64,000 nt of DNA from Nematopogon swammerdamellus (GCA_946902875.1 OX336338.1:9415971-9479970); one strand, 5' to 3'. Shown: positions 45,154-56,190, counted from the first letter of the stretch. Made by a program: numbers and translations. Notes: a model not told the origin generated them from the letters alone.

Positions 45154-48100
45154 ATGTACGAGCCCGGCAAAAGCTCTCAATCTGCGCAAACGCTGGACAT
45201 TGACGATCGGAGCCTTGAACCTGGTAAGAAAAGTTTCCACTCCTACTACACACTACAAAACGTTTTGAGACATTACAATAACTTTTCCTTAAGTTTTAGA
45301 ACAAAATATTCCTTTGTGTAGACGCCATAAAAATAAACCATTACCTAGGATAGGTACCTACTAATTTACCAGGAAGAGCCTTTCAGAGTTTAACGGGTAA
45401 ATTCTGAAACGCTCTCCCTGGTAAATTAAGTAGAGGTATTCTTAATTTCATGAACGGCGTTGGACCCATCGCACGACAGAGCTACCGTGGCTAATAAATG
45501 TTCAAAGTCTTCTCACCCGACTACGGGAAGACCAAGACTGAGGGTTTTTGGTTAACTCCGCACCTTGATTTGTAACTCCTCTGTGGTAAAATTGGCTCCA
45601 CTTGAAGATCCAGTGTGTTTTGTTTTTTAATTTTAAAGCATACTAATTAAACAATTCGTTAACCCCTGGGCTGCCGGAAGGGCTAATTGGCCCCCAAAGT
45701 CAGCGTCAAAAATATTGCCAATGGATTTTTCTTATTAGAAGAATTGAGAATGGCGGGTGTATGAATAAAAAAGCTTGCCTCCGCATATAACACACGGTAC
45801 AAATATTCCAAGGAAAAAAACAATATTTTTATGGCCATCAATTTTATCCTACATCATTTCCCGCAGGATGGTAAACATGATTCTAGTCTTACTTTATCAA
45901 ATGCATTATTGGAAGAGATTGTTTCTTCTGCACATTGATATATGATTTGTGTGGGGGAATTGTCTATTTTACATTTTAAAAATTCAGAAAAAAATATCAA
46001 GCATCTTTTGCTTTTCCTGCAGTTAAAAAATCCATTAGTGCTTCTAAATAAGTGAATCCTCACTGGTTTTACATTGTTTTGTGAGAAATTTCATTGGAGT
46101 GCAAGTGCAAATAGAGTTTATTGATCTGAATTCATTATTTTACAAAATATTTGAGTTTGCACGCCTAAATTTTCACATGTCGAAAATGGAATGGAGACCC
46201 CGGTAAACATATTTTACAATTTGGTTATTTCCCAAATGGTTTGTTTTTTTTTAACCTTTCAACTGCTTTAAAATTGCCAAATTTCTAAGGTTCCATACAT
46301 ACACCAAAGTGGTGAAAATGGAACCCAATGTTGTGATTTGTGATTTGTGAGTTGTGCGTTCATCTATCTGTCTGTCACGCTCACAATTTCTAAAGGGTTG
46401 ATCCACAGAGCATCAAATGCGCGCGCCCCTCCTAGAGGCGCCCTGAGCGTGATTTCTCTACAACGGCGTTGAAGCCTGTGGGCGTGGCCTCTGACTTACA
46501 TATGTGTTTTGTGCGTGTGCCTAACTTGCTCCTCTTTGTGTGTAGTGTCGATACTAGCACACACACACACATACGAAGCGCTAGCAGCACTGCGTGTAGT
46601 TTTTGGGTTTCAAATATTATCGCTTAGGGCGTCTCTAGTAGGGGGCGCGCGCGGTAGGTATTTGATGCTCTGTGGGTTGATCGGATAGAGTTCCAATTAT
46701 GCGAACAAATTAGAGAGCATTTTCTTTATCATGTTTATAACTTGACTATTATTAAGATTTCCTAGCTATGGAATGCGACAATTCACATTGTGTGGTGAGA
46801 GTCAACCCACCTATCTATAATATTTAAAATCGTAAAAAATAGGGCACATTTTTTTTTTCTTTATTAACAGAGCCTTGCCAATTACTCGTTTGATTACTTA
46901 GTAAGAACATTAAGACTGTGGATATCTGGGATGAAGTGAGAGAGAAGTGTATGCATGTACCTATGTGCAAAGTGAGATGCATAGGCATAATATGTAAAAG
47001 TGTAAGAGGGTGTACGAGAGAGATTTCAGGAACCAAGGGAGATTTGACGACTGCTAACAATAGCCGGAAAATGTTAACATCGGCGGGCCAATAGGAATTC
47101 TCCACTTATGCACTGCACACACTACATGTGAAATAATAATAAATATTGGCACAGTTGGAGGCCTGCCGCCGGCAATACCATTTTATTGTACATAGATAGG
47201 TAGGAGTTGTTTTTATACACGTAGTTGCAACCCCAACCGTAAAACCTGAAATGGGGTGACTCTGTACGTGAAATAGAAAAACTTTTGTTCTACGACTTTT
47301 TATTTGAAGAAAAAACATTTTTTTTTCTCCATACATTTTGAGAATAGGTATTCAAAATTTGTATGAAAAAAAATTTTTTTTTTTTTCAAAAAAAATTTTT
47401 TCTTCCCAGAAGTTGTTTAATTTCACATATAGAATAATCCCCTTATGTCAGTTAGAAATATTACGGGGGCAACTGCAATACCGTGTATTAATTTCATAAC
47501 TATAGTATGTATAATATACTAGTAAAAGTAAAATAAAAAAAATTATGTCTTGTACATAAAATGTGATAATAAAGAATAATTGGCACAATGTAATTAATGT
47601 AATTAACACAATAAGCTATATACCATTTCACTGCATCAATTAGCCGCTAGCTGATGTGATAAGAGAGTACCTAGTTGGATACGCTAGCTTGGGTGAGCGA
47701 GGTTAGCAGAGCACCCACATAGATATAATATGCATAAGTTTATGTACGCATAGATATAATACACGTAACAGACATATGAACACACACTTATCTTGAATGT
47801 GCATTCCATACAGCAGCTCTCTTAAATACATAGTGTAATAAATTAACATCAACGCTAAGGTCAGTGTGACTAGGTTTCTTCAGCGAAGCGATAGCTAGGT
47901 ACTAGGTATACTCATAGAATAGTTACTATGATTTGTGCTTATTCGAGATGTAGTAAAACTTAAGTATTGAGGGAATGCATTCGTAACAGCCAGTTCTATA
48001 AAAGGTCCTCGATATCTGTGTAGATACTCCTAAGCAAGCTACACTTCTATGAGAAAACCTTTGTGCAAACCCGAAAATGCTACGAGCGCGGCTGTGCGGA

Positions 48101-51100
48101 AGTATGTTCGCAACCACCGTGTACGACCGAATGTCCATGGGCGTCTTTAGACACCTTACGGGTGGCTCGGCGCCACATATTGAGCTGTCTATAATCAAAT
48201 AAAAAAGTAGCTAGGGCAATTTGCGTGTAGCCGGATTACCCTCTGAGGTCCAATTGCAGGAGGGGGGGATTCCCCTTTCATTGTCTATGGTTTCACTAAT
48301 GTTAGGATAATCTTGCAGATACAAAAGAGATTAATACATTTCCGTGACATAATCTTGTGGAACTCTACTTCTGTATCCGTGAAATAATCATAAGATTAAT
48401 GAAAACCGTAGACAATCAGAGGATAGTGCTATGCTGCAAGGGCATGCATCATATTTGCATTTAAATATTATTTATAATTAATTTATTATAGAATTTAAAT
48501 ATTATACATTTGTATAATATTACTCGCCTAATACAATCATCACAAAATGTAAATCTCCATAAAAATTCTATACAAATTCTATAATAAATTAAGTTCCACA
48601 AATACCGATTCCTCGGAGCTCGCGCGCGGACTGTATCTTAACAGATGAGCAGGTATAGACAGTGGAGGAACCTACTCAATATAATAATGGTATTGTTTGC
48701 AGACGAGCAGGTAGACAGTGGAGGAACCTACTCAATATAATAATGGTATTGTTTGCAGAGGAGCAGGTAGAGAGTGGAGGAGGAACCTACTCAATATAAT
48801 AATGGTATTGTTTGCAGACGAGCAGGTAGACAGTGGAGGAACCTACTCAATATAATAATGGTATTGTTTGCAGACGAGCAGGTAGACAGTGGAGGAACCT
48901 ACTCAATATAATAATGGTATTGTTTGCAGACGAGCAGGTAGACAGTGGAGGAACCTACTCAATATAATAATGGTATTGTTTGCAGAGGAGCAGGTAGAGA
49001 GTGGAGGAGGAACCTACTCAATATAATAATGGTATTGTTTGCAGACGAGCAGGTAGACAGTGGAGGAACCTACTCAATATAATAATGGTATTGTTTGCAG
49101 AGGAGCAGGTAGAGAGTGGAGGAGGAACCTACTCAATATAATAATGGTATTGTTTGCAGACGAGCAGGTAGACAGTGGAGGAACCTACTCTATATAATAA
49201 TGATATTGTTTGCAGACGAGCAGGTAGACAGTGGAGGAACCTACTCAATAAATAATGGTATTGTTTGCAGAGGAGCAGGTAGACAGTGGAGGAGGAACCT
49301 ACTCTATATAATAATGGTATTGTTTGCAGACGAGCAGGTAGACAGTGGAGGAACCTACTCAATATAATAATGGTATTGTTTGCAGACGAGCAGGTAGACA
49401 GTGGAGGAACCTACTCAATATAATAATGGTATTGTTTGCAGAGGAGCAGGTAGAGAGTGGAGGAGGAACCTACTCAATATAATAATGGTATTGTTTGCAG
49501 ACGAGCAGGTAGACAGTGGAGGAACCTACTCTATATAATAATGGTATTGTTTGCAGACGAGCAGGTAGACAGTGGAGGAACCTACTCAATATAATAATGG
49601 TATTGTTTGCAGACGAGCAGGTAGACAGTGGAGGAACCTACTCAATAAATAATGGTATTGTTTGCAGAGGAGCAGGTAGACAGTGGAGGAGGAACCTACT
49701 CTATATAATAATGGTATTGTTTGCAGACGAGCAGGTAGACAGTGGAGGAACCTACTCAATATAATAATGGTATTGTTTGCAGACGAGCAGGTAGACAGTG
49801 GAGGAACCTACTCAATATAATAATGGTATTGTTTGCAGAGGAGCAGGTAGAGAGTGGAGGAGGAACCTACTCAATATAATAATGGTATTGTTTGCAGACG
49901 AGCAGGTAGACAGTGGAGGAACCTACTCTATATAATAATGGTATTGTTTGCAGACGAGCAGGTAGACAGTGGAGGAACCTACTCAATATAATAATGGTAT
50001 TGTTTGCAGACGAGCAGGTAGACAGTGGAGGAACCTACTCTATATAATAATGGTATTGTTTGCAGACGAGCAGGTAGACAGTGGAGGAACCTACTCTATA
50101 TAATAATGGTATTGTTTGCAGACGAGCAGGTAGACAGTGGAGGAACCTACTCAATATAATAATGGTATTGTTTGCAGACGAGCAGGTAGACAGTGGAGGA
50201 ACCTACTCTATATAATAATGGTATTGTTTGCAGACGAGCAGGTAGACAGTGGAGGAACCTACTCTATATAATAATGGTATTGTTTGCAGACGAGCAGGTA
50301 GACAGTGGAGGAAATAACATATCGGAGGTCAGCTTTCAAGAAAGAAGGCGCGAGGCTCACTCCCAGGTATACCGCATTTATACGCATTCTTATTTACTGT
50401 AGCCGTACGACCTAGAGAGGGTCAGTCAGTTAGTCAGTCAGCGTGTCAAGTCCACTGCTGGACATACACCTCTAAAATTTTCCTCCAGTCTTCCCGCCCT
50501 TCAGCGGTACGGAACCACTGCTTTCCGCCGACATACTTGATGTCGTTGTCCCACCTGGCGGGTGCGACCGCTCTGCGACATAATGCTGTTATGACAGGTG
50601 TACCTATTGACTGATTTTGATCACGTCACGTTATATAAAAATATTTCTTTGATGTGTTGTTTCGTAAATAAATAAAATAAGGTTAGGTTTGGCTAAAGCG
50701 ATATTATGATGTGCTTATATCAGTCGGAGCAGAAGAGAAGGGACTCCATCAAGCGGGGTTACGAGGCGCTTCAGGAGCTCGTGCCCACTTGCAGGAACCC
50801 AGCATCCGGCGGCCATAAGCTCAGCAAAGCCGTTGTGAGTACCATGATCTATCTATTTAGAATATAAATAGCTTCCAAATTATAGCATAGCACCATAGCA
50901 TTAGATAAAGGCAAAATGAATATTTAAGTATGTTAGGTACTAGGTATTCATATGCTGGTCATGTATGATAGATGTTTTAGCTTTTGTGTCAAGAGCGTAC
51001 GTTTAATGTTTTAAGGCTAGTTTTGTTATATACATCCGTTTATATGTCTTGTAAGTTATAGTTTAGTGTAGCCGGCACGACCGAAGGGAAGCACTGACAT

Positions 51101-54100
51101 GGCACCTACCTAGTTCACCAAGGTGTTATGAGCTGAAATCACGAACGTTGTAGGTGAATGTAGATTGTAGACAACCGTGTCAACTTCTATTAAAAAAAAA
51201 GTGGTTCTAATTTCTTTCAAGTGCAGTATGTGTAAGTGCAATGTCGGAGACGGCGCTTAAGGCTATGCTCCATAAAGTTTGCCTAACTACACGTGGACTG
51301 GTCTAGGCTCTCAGCAGCAATAGACTAGCTTAAATGTAAATACACAAAAAAAGTCTGTTAAGTGCGAACGTTGTTCCTTTCGCGCACGCAAGCTGAGTTT
51401 TTTTTTTATGGAAACTGACACGGTTGGCTACATCACCTACAACGTCCGTGATGTCAGCCCATAACACCGGGTGAACTAGGTGCCATGTCAGTGCTTCCCC
51501 CTTTGATCGTGCCGGCTACACTGAACTGGCCGGAAAACACAAACTATTTACATAGCCGTTTCGACCGACGTTTCATTCAGTGCGGTGGTACCAACCCGGG
51601 CGGGTTAAACCCTACCACCAAGTAAGATTAGGAGGGAAGGGACCTACAGTTTTACGAGGAATCCGAACCTCGGTCAGCCTCCAACAGTCAGCGGTCACCC
51701 ATCCAAGTACTGACCGCACCCAGCGTTGCTTAACATTCAATAGCGACAGTTGACTGTCTGCACCACTGCGCTATCGAGGCTGACAATGAATGAGTATGTG
51801 GGCGGTTGCTTCGTGCCAGGCCAGGCTTAGTAATAGGGTCCCGTACGACGGATACGGAACCCTAATAAGAATACCTTGCTCGCACTTGTAGTATTACTGT
51901 CCATCTTACTCATTAGCAGCTAGTCATAATTGCATTCAATCGAGTATTACATCATCTTTCATCCATAAATAGTATAAAGGTAATAAAGGTATGTCAATCT
52001 GTCGCCTCTCCGCTCACCACGAAACCCTTATCAGTTACAGATATAGCACAACTCACGCACCGCCGCACCTACATATACTAGATAGACTAGCAGAAATAAA
52101 CTTATATCTTGTATATACACTGAATGAAAGGTCGGTTGATACAGCTCTGAACAGTACTGTGTGGGGTCGGTACTTAATAAGAATAGCCCCACTGCATCTC
52201 TCCCCGTGCATGTCGTAAAAGGCGACTAAGGGATAAGCGGCCTGCAGACACCCCGGTCGACTTGTGGCTTTCATGGAAGACATAGGGTGGCTGGGGTAGC
52301 TGGAGACTGCGGGGTTTTGCACGAAGGTCCCCAACCAAGCGGGATTAGTTTGCAGGCCTAGAGCCAACCCCAAACCAAAACAACAACAACAACAGCTCTG
52401 AACAGAATCGTAAACAGCTGGAATACCCGAGGAAGTTATTGAAGCACCCTCAATAAACACATTCAAAAATAGGCTTGACAAGTATTTAAAAATCGAAGAA
52501 ATATAACAAATAGCAACACCAGTGATCATCATAGACATGAACACATCAGCATATTAAGCTGCTAGTTCATTAACAAAATAATATTAAAAAATCTCATTGC
52601 TTGGCTCACCTTAGCGTAAAAAGGTATATGTCGAATAATGTTGTCGTTGGCAACCTACGAATACCACTGAATGTCCAAGGACACACCACACGTGGAATGC
52701 ACTCCCATCTGCATCCTTTCCTCTAATGAACAGTCTGGGGTCCTTCAAACACAATGTGAAGGTGCACCTAGCCGGCCGACATGGTATTCGCAAATCCCCA
52801 TAAATATCCGAATGCCCGTGGGCGCCGTCGGACTACACCTCTGCGTTAGTCCGGCGTCGTGTTTATATGTCGTGCTTCCCATAAAAAAAAAATTATATGA
52901 ATGGGTTTGTGCATCTTCACATTTTGAGATACGAAACCCTAAAAGACCTTAACAAAATGAAATCAGGTGCTCCAGAAGTCGATAGAGTACATCCAGTTCC
53001 TGGCGCTGCAGAAGGGGAGGCAGGAGAAGCAGAGGAACGCACTGCGGAAGGACGCTATCGCACTCCGCATAATGCACTCCAACTACGAGCAGATGGTGAC
53101 AGCTCATCAGGCCCTGCCGGGCCCCGACCAACGTCACTCCGATGACGATAAGTTTATTTTGGTGAGTTAAGAGTAAGTGACATTATTAAAAAAATATATA
53201 TATACACGGTGAACAAAAAACCTGTCGAACACCCGAAGGCAGGAAGTACACTTTCAAATACTGAATCGGATAGGATAGTTTTTTTTTAAATTCGGACAAA
53301 TTTTTCAATTAAAAAATGGAATTAGTATCACGACCTTTTACTTCTAATGCAAAATTCTTTACTCTAGGAGGCGCGGTGGCGGCCGCGCGCGCGACGACGT
53401 GCCGCCTCGCCGCCAGTGTCATAAATTTTCTTGAGGCAGTATTGAATGAAGTGAAGGCAGAGAGCGTGTTTCTTTAGTGAAATTCTTTGTAAAATAATTT
53501 GCTAATTTTGATAATTTTTTTGTCTTCTGTACTGAAAATGAAGTCGGTAAGTGCTTTGAGGTCTGTTAGTGTGCAACAAACTATTATTTTGTATACCTAA
53601 TAAGTTTTAGAATATTACCTAGGTAGGTACCTAGAAAACTGATATCACGTGCTTAAGACATATGGTAGTAGGGTTTAACTTCACCTCACTGTTATGATGG
53701 CATGCAGACATAATTTAGTTATTTAAAGATATCTTGATACTTAGGAATAATTGAAAAAGGGCATATTTTCATAAAAATTTCGAAAAAAAACTAGCCTATC
53801 CGATTCAGTATCTGAAACTGTACTTCCGGCCTTCGGGTGTTTGACAGGTTTTTTGTTCACCGTGTATATATGTATATACCTAACACGTATTTATAAATCC
53901 CGACTGCTAAAAAAATTTACGAAACAAAGAAATATCAGTAGAAAATGTAGTCGGGCAGAGCCACCCAGTGCGGAAGCAATAAAAAAAAGTCGGGCTATCT
54001 GTCTATTTGAATCCAACTACACGCCCGGCTACAGCATGTAGTCCTGATATTTCCTTGTTTCTGAAAAAAATTTTGCAGTAAGAGGCAAGGGAAGCGACTA

Positions 54101-54702
54101 AGTTTAGTAGAATACTTTAATGGACCTATATATCTTTTCTTCGTGATACGCAATAACAATTATACCTACATTTGCAATGAACAATTTACAATGTCTAGCT
54201 AGAAACTACAAAAATATTATAATTACAGGAAATTATTTAATGTCTGTTATTTCTTTTTTAAGAAGTTATTTCTTTGCTATGTATTTCACTGTTTTAAAAA
54301 TTATGTTACTCTATATTGATGTAAAATGTATTATTTATGTATGTATGATATTAAATGTATGATATTAAAGAATATTCAGTTCGGAAGTGACCTGTGAGTA
54401 GGTAAACCACCGTGTTTACGTTCTGTCTAGTCCATAAATCACAATATTGCGTTGACTAAGAACGTTTCAATCAGTTTCAGAGTATAATGGATCAGCTGTT
54501 TGTGTCATTCGAGGCGTTGCCGGTGAACAACTTCATTGACTTCTCCTCCGGAGTGTTTAACTGGCTCGAACAGTACTGCAAGCCGGAGGCTCTGTATAGC
54601 CTGGTACAGAACGTACTACGCGAGCGCCACTATACGTGCTCGGACGTTGGTACGTCCACGGACACCAGTGCGCAGTATTCCACTCAAGACTACTTTTTTT
54701 AG
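45154..54702 (+). CDS. bigmax: Max-like protein X (Mlx), bHLH-leucine zipper factor
   Basis: Exons 45154-45223, 50290-50366, 50724-50834, 52967-53161 and 54475-54702 join in phase (1, 0, 0, 0) into 226 residues. The basic region 'RRREAHSQSEQKRR' (42-55) carries the E-box-contacting triad H47, E51, R55. The helix-loop-helix 'GYEALQELVPTC...KLSKAVVLQKSIEYIQFL' (written with a gap) is followed by a zipper with 'KQRNALRKDAIALRIMHSNY'. The C-terminal part ('FQSIMDQLFVSFEALPV', 'VFNWLEQYCKPEAL') is the Mlx-specific dimerisation and cytoplasmic-retention domain. Mlx/bigmax pairs with Mondo (ChREBP/MondoA) to activate carbohydrate- and lipid-metabolism genes through ChoRE sites. Length matches fly bigmax. 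Exon 2 directly abuts a 1.67-kb minisatellite built from its own acceptor. Confidence 0.95.
45359..45431. repeat. Imperfect hairpin in bigmax intron 1
   Basis: Arms 'tactaatttaccagg' and 'cctggtaaattaagta' with further pairing inward ('gagcctttcagag' with 'ctgaaacgctc'). Confidence 0.7.
45440..46395 (+). other. bigmax intron 1, no element recognised
   Basis: AT-rich intronic sequence. No frame with motifs. Confidence 0.4.
46404..46674. mobile_element. hAT-type MITE 'CACAGAGCAT', copy 2 (271 bp)
   Basis: Perfect 8-bp duplication 'ggttgatc' (46396-46403 and 46675-46682). Same termini and interior as 35264-35558 but in opposite orientation, including the (AC)n tract and 'ggcttcaacgccgttg'. Located in bigmax intron 1. 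Confidence 0.93.
46690..48640 (+). other. bigmax intron 1, middle part
   Basis: No exon or bounded element supported. The poly-A/T-rich stretch at 47360-47402 is low complexity. The minus frames at 46824-47336 and 47926-48198 have no motif. Confidence 0.4.
48645..50313 (+). repeat. 56-bp minisatellite made of the bigmax intron 1/exon 2 junction, ~29 acceptor copies
   Basis: The unit is 'aacctactcaatataataa' + 'tggtattgtttgcag' (intron part with acceptor) + 'acgagcaggtagacagtgga' + 'gg' (exon start). I count 29 'tttgcag' acceptors from about 48701 to 50289, plus a diverged first partial copy at 48645. Most units are 56 bp; a variant with 'gcagagg' and an extra 'agg' is 59 bp, and a one-base-shorter variant ('caataaataatgg') occurs near 49245 and 49645. 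Variants recur in the same order about 397 bp apart (49129-49367 and 49516-49764), showing higher-order duplication. The last unit is the real exon 2 border. Open frames across the array are not separate genes. Confidence 0.97.
50290..50366 (+). CDS. bigmax: bigmax exon 2: N-terminal part and start of the basic region
   Basis: Acceptor 'tattgtttgcag|ac' at 50289, donor 'tcccag|gtatac'. Encodes 'DEQVDSGGNNISEVSFQER' and 'RREAHSQ'. The first 24 bp are identical to the exon part of the array units; the unique sequence starts at 'aataacat' (50314). Confidence 0.9.
50425..50590 (-). pseudogene. LINE ORF2 C-terminal end
   Basis: Minus strand: 'RWDNDIKYVGGKQWF', 'REDWRKILEVYVQQWT', stop. Same family as 11876-12033; in bigmax intron 2. 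Confidence 0.75.
51050..51200 (+). mobile_element. 5S-derived SINE, 5'-truncated tail
   Basis: Contains 'tagtgtagccggcacgacc', 'atgagctgaaatcacg', 'acaaccgtgtcaac' and an A-run at 51190-51200. Confidence 0.75.
51398..51784 (-). mobile_element. 5S-rRNA-derived SINE, full-length copy with intact 5S-like promoter
   Basis: Read on the minus strand: head 'gtcagcctcgatagcgcagt', then (51690-51734) a segment closely matching eukaryotic 5S rRNA ('gttaagcaacgctggg', 'ggtcagtacttggatggg', 'tgaccgct') covering the 5S internal control region. The LINE-like body 'acggctatgtaaatag' follows, and an A-run ends at 51398. In bigmax intron 3, antisense. Confidence 0.85.
51830..51872. repeat. Fragment of the 'gggttccgtatcc' repeat
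   Basis: Contains 'agggtcccgtacgacggata' and 'cggaacccta', the inverted start of the repeat at 55813 and 63710. Confidence 0.6.
52000..52154 (+). pseudogene. LINE 3' end, left part (split by an insertion)
   Basis: The stretch ending 'gatacagctctgaacag' is continued at 52392-52545 after removal of the SINE-like insert, judged by the duplicated 14-mer and by the LINE protein end on the right. Confidence 0.5.
52155..52391 (+). mobile_element. SINE-like insertion with (CAA)n tail and 14-bp target duplication
   Basis: The 14-mer 'acagctctgaacag' occurs at 52141-52154 and 52392-52405. Between them is 237 bp starting 'tactgtgtggggtcgg', with 'catgtcgtaaaaggcgacta' inside and an 'aacaacaacaac' tail. 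Long duplication plus A-rich tail means retroposition by LINE machinery. The long minus-strand open frame here (52053-52544) spans the junctions and is not a gene. Confidence 0.85.
52392..52545 (+). pseudogene. LINE protein C-terminus, right part
   Basis: Encodes 'NRIVNSWNT' then, after a frame change, 'VIEAPSINTFKNRLDKYLK', the classic end of jockey/CR1 LINE proteins ('...WNxLPxxVVxAxSxNxFKxxLD'). Confidence 0.75.
52675..52885 (-). repeat. Dispersed repeat family D, copy 3
   Basis: Reverse copy of 26247-26470, ending with an A-run at 52883-52892. It lies 75 bp before bigmax exon 4. Confidence 0.75.
53205..53864. mobile_element. Mariner-like foldback element (660 bp) in bigmax intron 4
   Basis: The termini 'cacggtgaacaaaaaacct' and 'aggttttttgttcaccgtg' are perfect inverted repeats flanked by TA within TATATA stretches. 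The symmetry continues through 'cacccgaaggc' and 'actgaatcggatag' for about 100 bp. No transposase frame. A GC-rich patch (53369-53415) sits in the interior. Confidence 0.85.
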
Positions 54703-55735
54703 AAATCTTATGCATAATTTGATAAACCTTTAACTGTCTACATGTGGTCGTAAACATTTTTCACCATTGAGCACCGAACTAAATCTAAAACTCTAAAACT
54801 CTAACTAAAACTCTAGAAGAGGCAAAGCGCGATGAAACAAATGTTACCTGTCGGTAAACGAGTGAAAAACCTTCACATGCGATTTTCATCAATGAATATA
54901 TTCAAAGGATCACATTATAAGTCATGTCTCATGATATTAATGCGTTAGCGCTCCTCACTCTCGTATTTAAGGACGTAAGACGATAAGGTGAGCCATATAA
55001 CACAAGCATGTCAGTCATTGTGAACTCAGCTTATTTAAGCTGATTGGGTCGGTTACATGATTTTTCGGGAGTGATGTATGAGAAAGGTCTCATCCTCTTA
55101 TACAGAACCTGCACGCCGGTGAGTCGCTAAGGCTCATTCGGTGTGGTGTTTGTCTAGTCTGCAGTGTCCTGTTAAGGCAGTGGCGGTTCCCCAGGTGAAG
55201 CAAGTGAAGCACCGCCTCACTTAATTATCTTGAAAGTAAAGAAAAAAAAAACATTTCAAAATATCAAGAAAGAAAACTTAAAAAAGTCAAGTATATCCGA
55301 TCCGAACTGATCACAATATTAGAGCCGCGGCGCGGAGGAGGCGGAGGCGGCTGGTGCGACGCGCGCGACGAAATACGTTAAAGATGTGTTAGTGCATCAA
55401 CACCACCAACACAGCACGCACACACACACAGACGTGACGTGTGACGTGTCACGTACGGCATGGCATATGGTGACTCACCCCCCCGGTCCGGTGCGGCGAC
55501 GAATCGCTTATTTTGATATCGCTTCACCAAGCGTAAAGACAACAGGTTGACCTTGGAGGCTTTGGATGTAGGGAGCAGCTGAGGCTCTGATAAATGGCGC
55601 CGGACGAGACATCTATATGCAATTAAAAGAATGCAGAGCGAGATGGGGCTATTCACGTTTTCTATAAGTCGGTTTGTTTTACCTCCGTGACATAATGGCG
55701 AAATTCGCACTAGTTACGGTAAGTTTCATAGCTCA
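54703..55735. other. bigmax 3' flank, no supported gene
   Basis: Contains the bigmax 3' UTR. The minus frame 55378-55710 has no recognised domain. A GC-rich patch is at 55320-55370. Confidence 0.4.
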
Positions 55736-55740
55736 ATGGT

Positions 55741-55797
55741 ATTTGCTTCGCTTTTCAATCTAGTGACGTTGGTTCGAATCTCACTTTTGCGAATTCT
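55741..55797 (+). repeat. tRNA-like pseudo-promoter
   Basis: 'tagctcaatgg' and 'ggttcgaatct' spaced 35 bp apart match Pol III A and B boxes. The region does not fold as a complete tRNA, so I read it as a tRNA-derived SINE head or decayed tRNA gene. A T-run follows. Confidence 0.45.
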
Positions 55798-55812
55798 TTT
55801 TTTTTTTTTTTA

Positions 55813-55890
55813 GGGTTCCGTATCCGGTACGGGACCCTATTACTAAGCCTACGCCGTCTGTCTGTCTGTCTGTCTGTCCGTCCGTCCGTC
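55813..55890. repeat. 'gggttccgtatcc' repeat with (GTCT)n tract
   Basis: Starts 'agggttccgtatccggtacg', passes 'ctattactaagcctacgccg' and enters (GTCT)n/(GTCC)n. It is interrupted at about 55890 by family C and a tRNA-like segment, then resumes at 56190-56335. The same repeat is at 63710-63990. Confidence 0.8.
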
Positions 55891-55906
55891 TCTCTTTTTT
55901 TTTTAT

Positions 55907-56065
55907 GTAATCCGGTATGGGTGGCTGAGCCGGAGGGGCCAAAGCGCATGCTCCGACCAGCCAATATCACCTCCGAGAAGGTAGGTGCCATACCGGAGAC
56001 TTCCCTGGATTGCTGGCTATACTAGACTAGAGAACACAGCCGAGGCTGCTATGCGGCAGCAGCAG
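55907..56065. repeat. Dispersed repeat family C, copy 2
   Basis: Nearly identical to 3779-3945 and inserted into the (GTCT)n repeat. Confidence 0.8.
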
Positions 56066-56109
56066 GTGTAGGTATGCATACACGTAAATTTTTTCGTCAG
56101 AAAAAACTC

Positions 56110-56190
56110 ATTGTTACACGCCGACCGGATTCGAACCTCGCACCTCTCGCATTTGAAGCCAATGCCCAAACCACTCGGCCACCCGCCGCT
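56110..56190 (-). repeat. tRNA-like SINE head (minus strand)
   Basis: The minus strand reads 'ggtggccgagtggtttgggc' and 'gaggttcgaatccgg', good Pol III A and B boxes of the Leu/Ser tRNA kind. The acceptor and T stems do not pair well, so this is not a functional tRNA gene. Confidence 0.55.

Noticed and set aside
49116..49764. Open frames encoding repeated 'DEQVDSGGTYSI' or 'RRAGRQW' units
   Set aside because: These arise from the 56-bp array read in rotating frames; the units contain intron sequence and an acceptor, so it is not a repeat protein gene.
48645..50313. CRISPR-like array of direct repeats
   Set aside because: Units are contiguous without unique spacers, in a eukaryotic intron.
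52053..52544. 163-codon minus-strand open frame with a Cys run
   Set aside because: It spans a LINE fragment and a SINE insertion including the (CAA)n tail read as Cys codons; no gene signals.
56110..56190. tRNA-Ser/Leu gene on the minus strand
   Set aside because: A and B boxes are good, but T-stem and acceptor-stem pairing fails, and the sequence sits inside a repeat cluster; most likely a SINE head or pseudogene.
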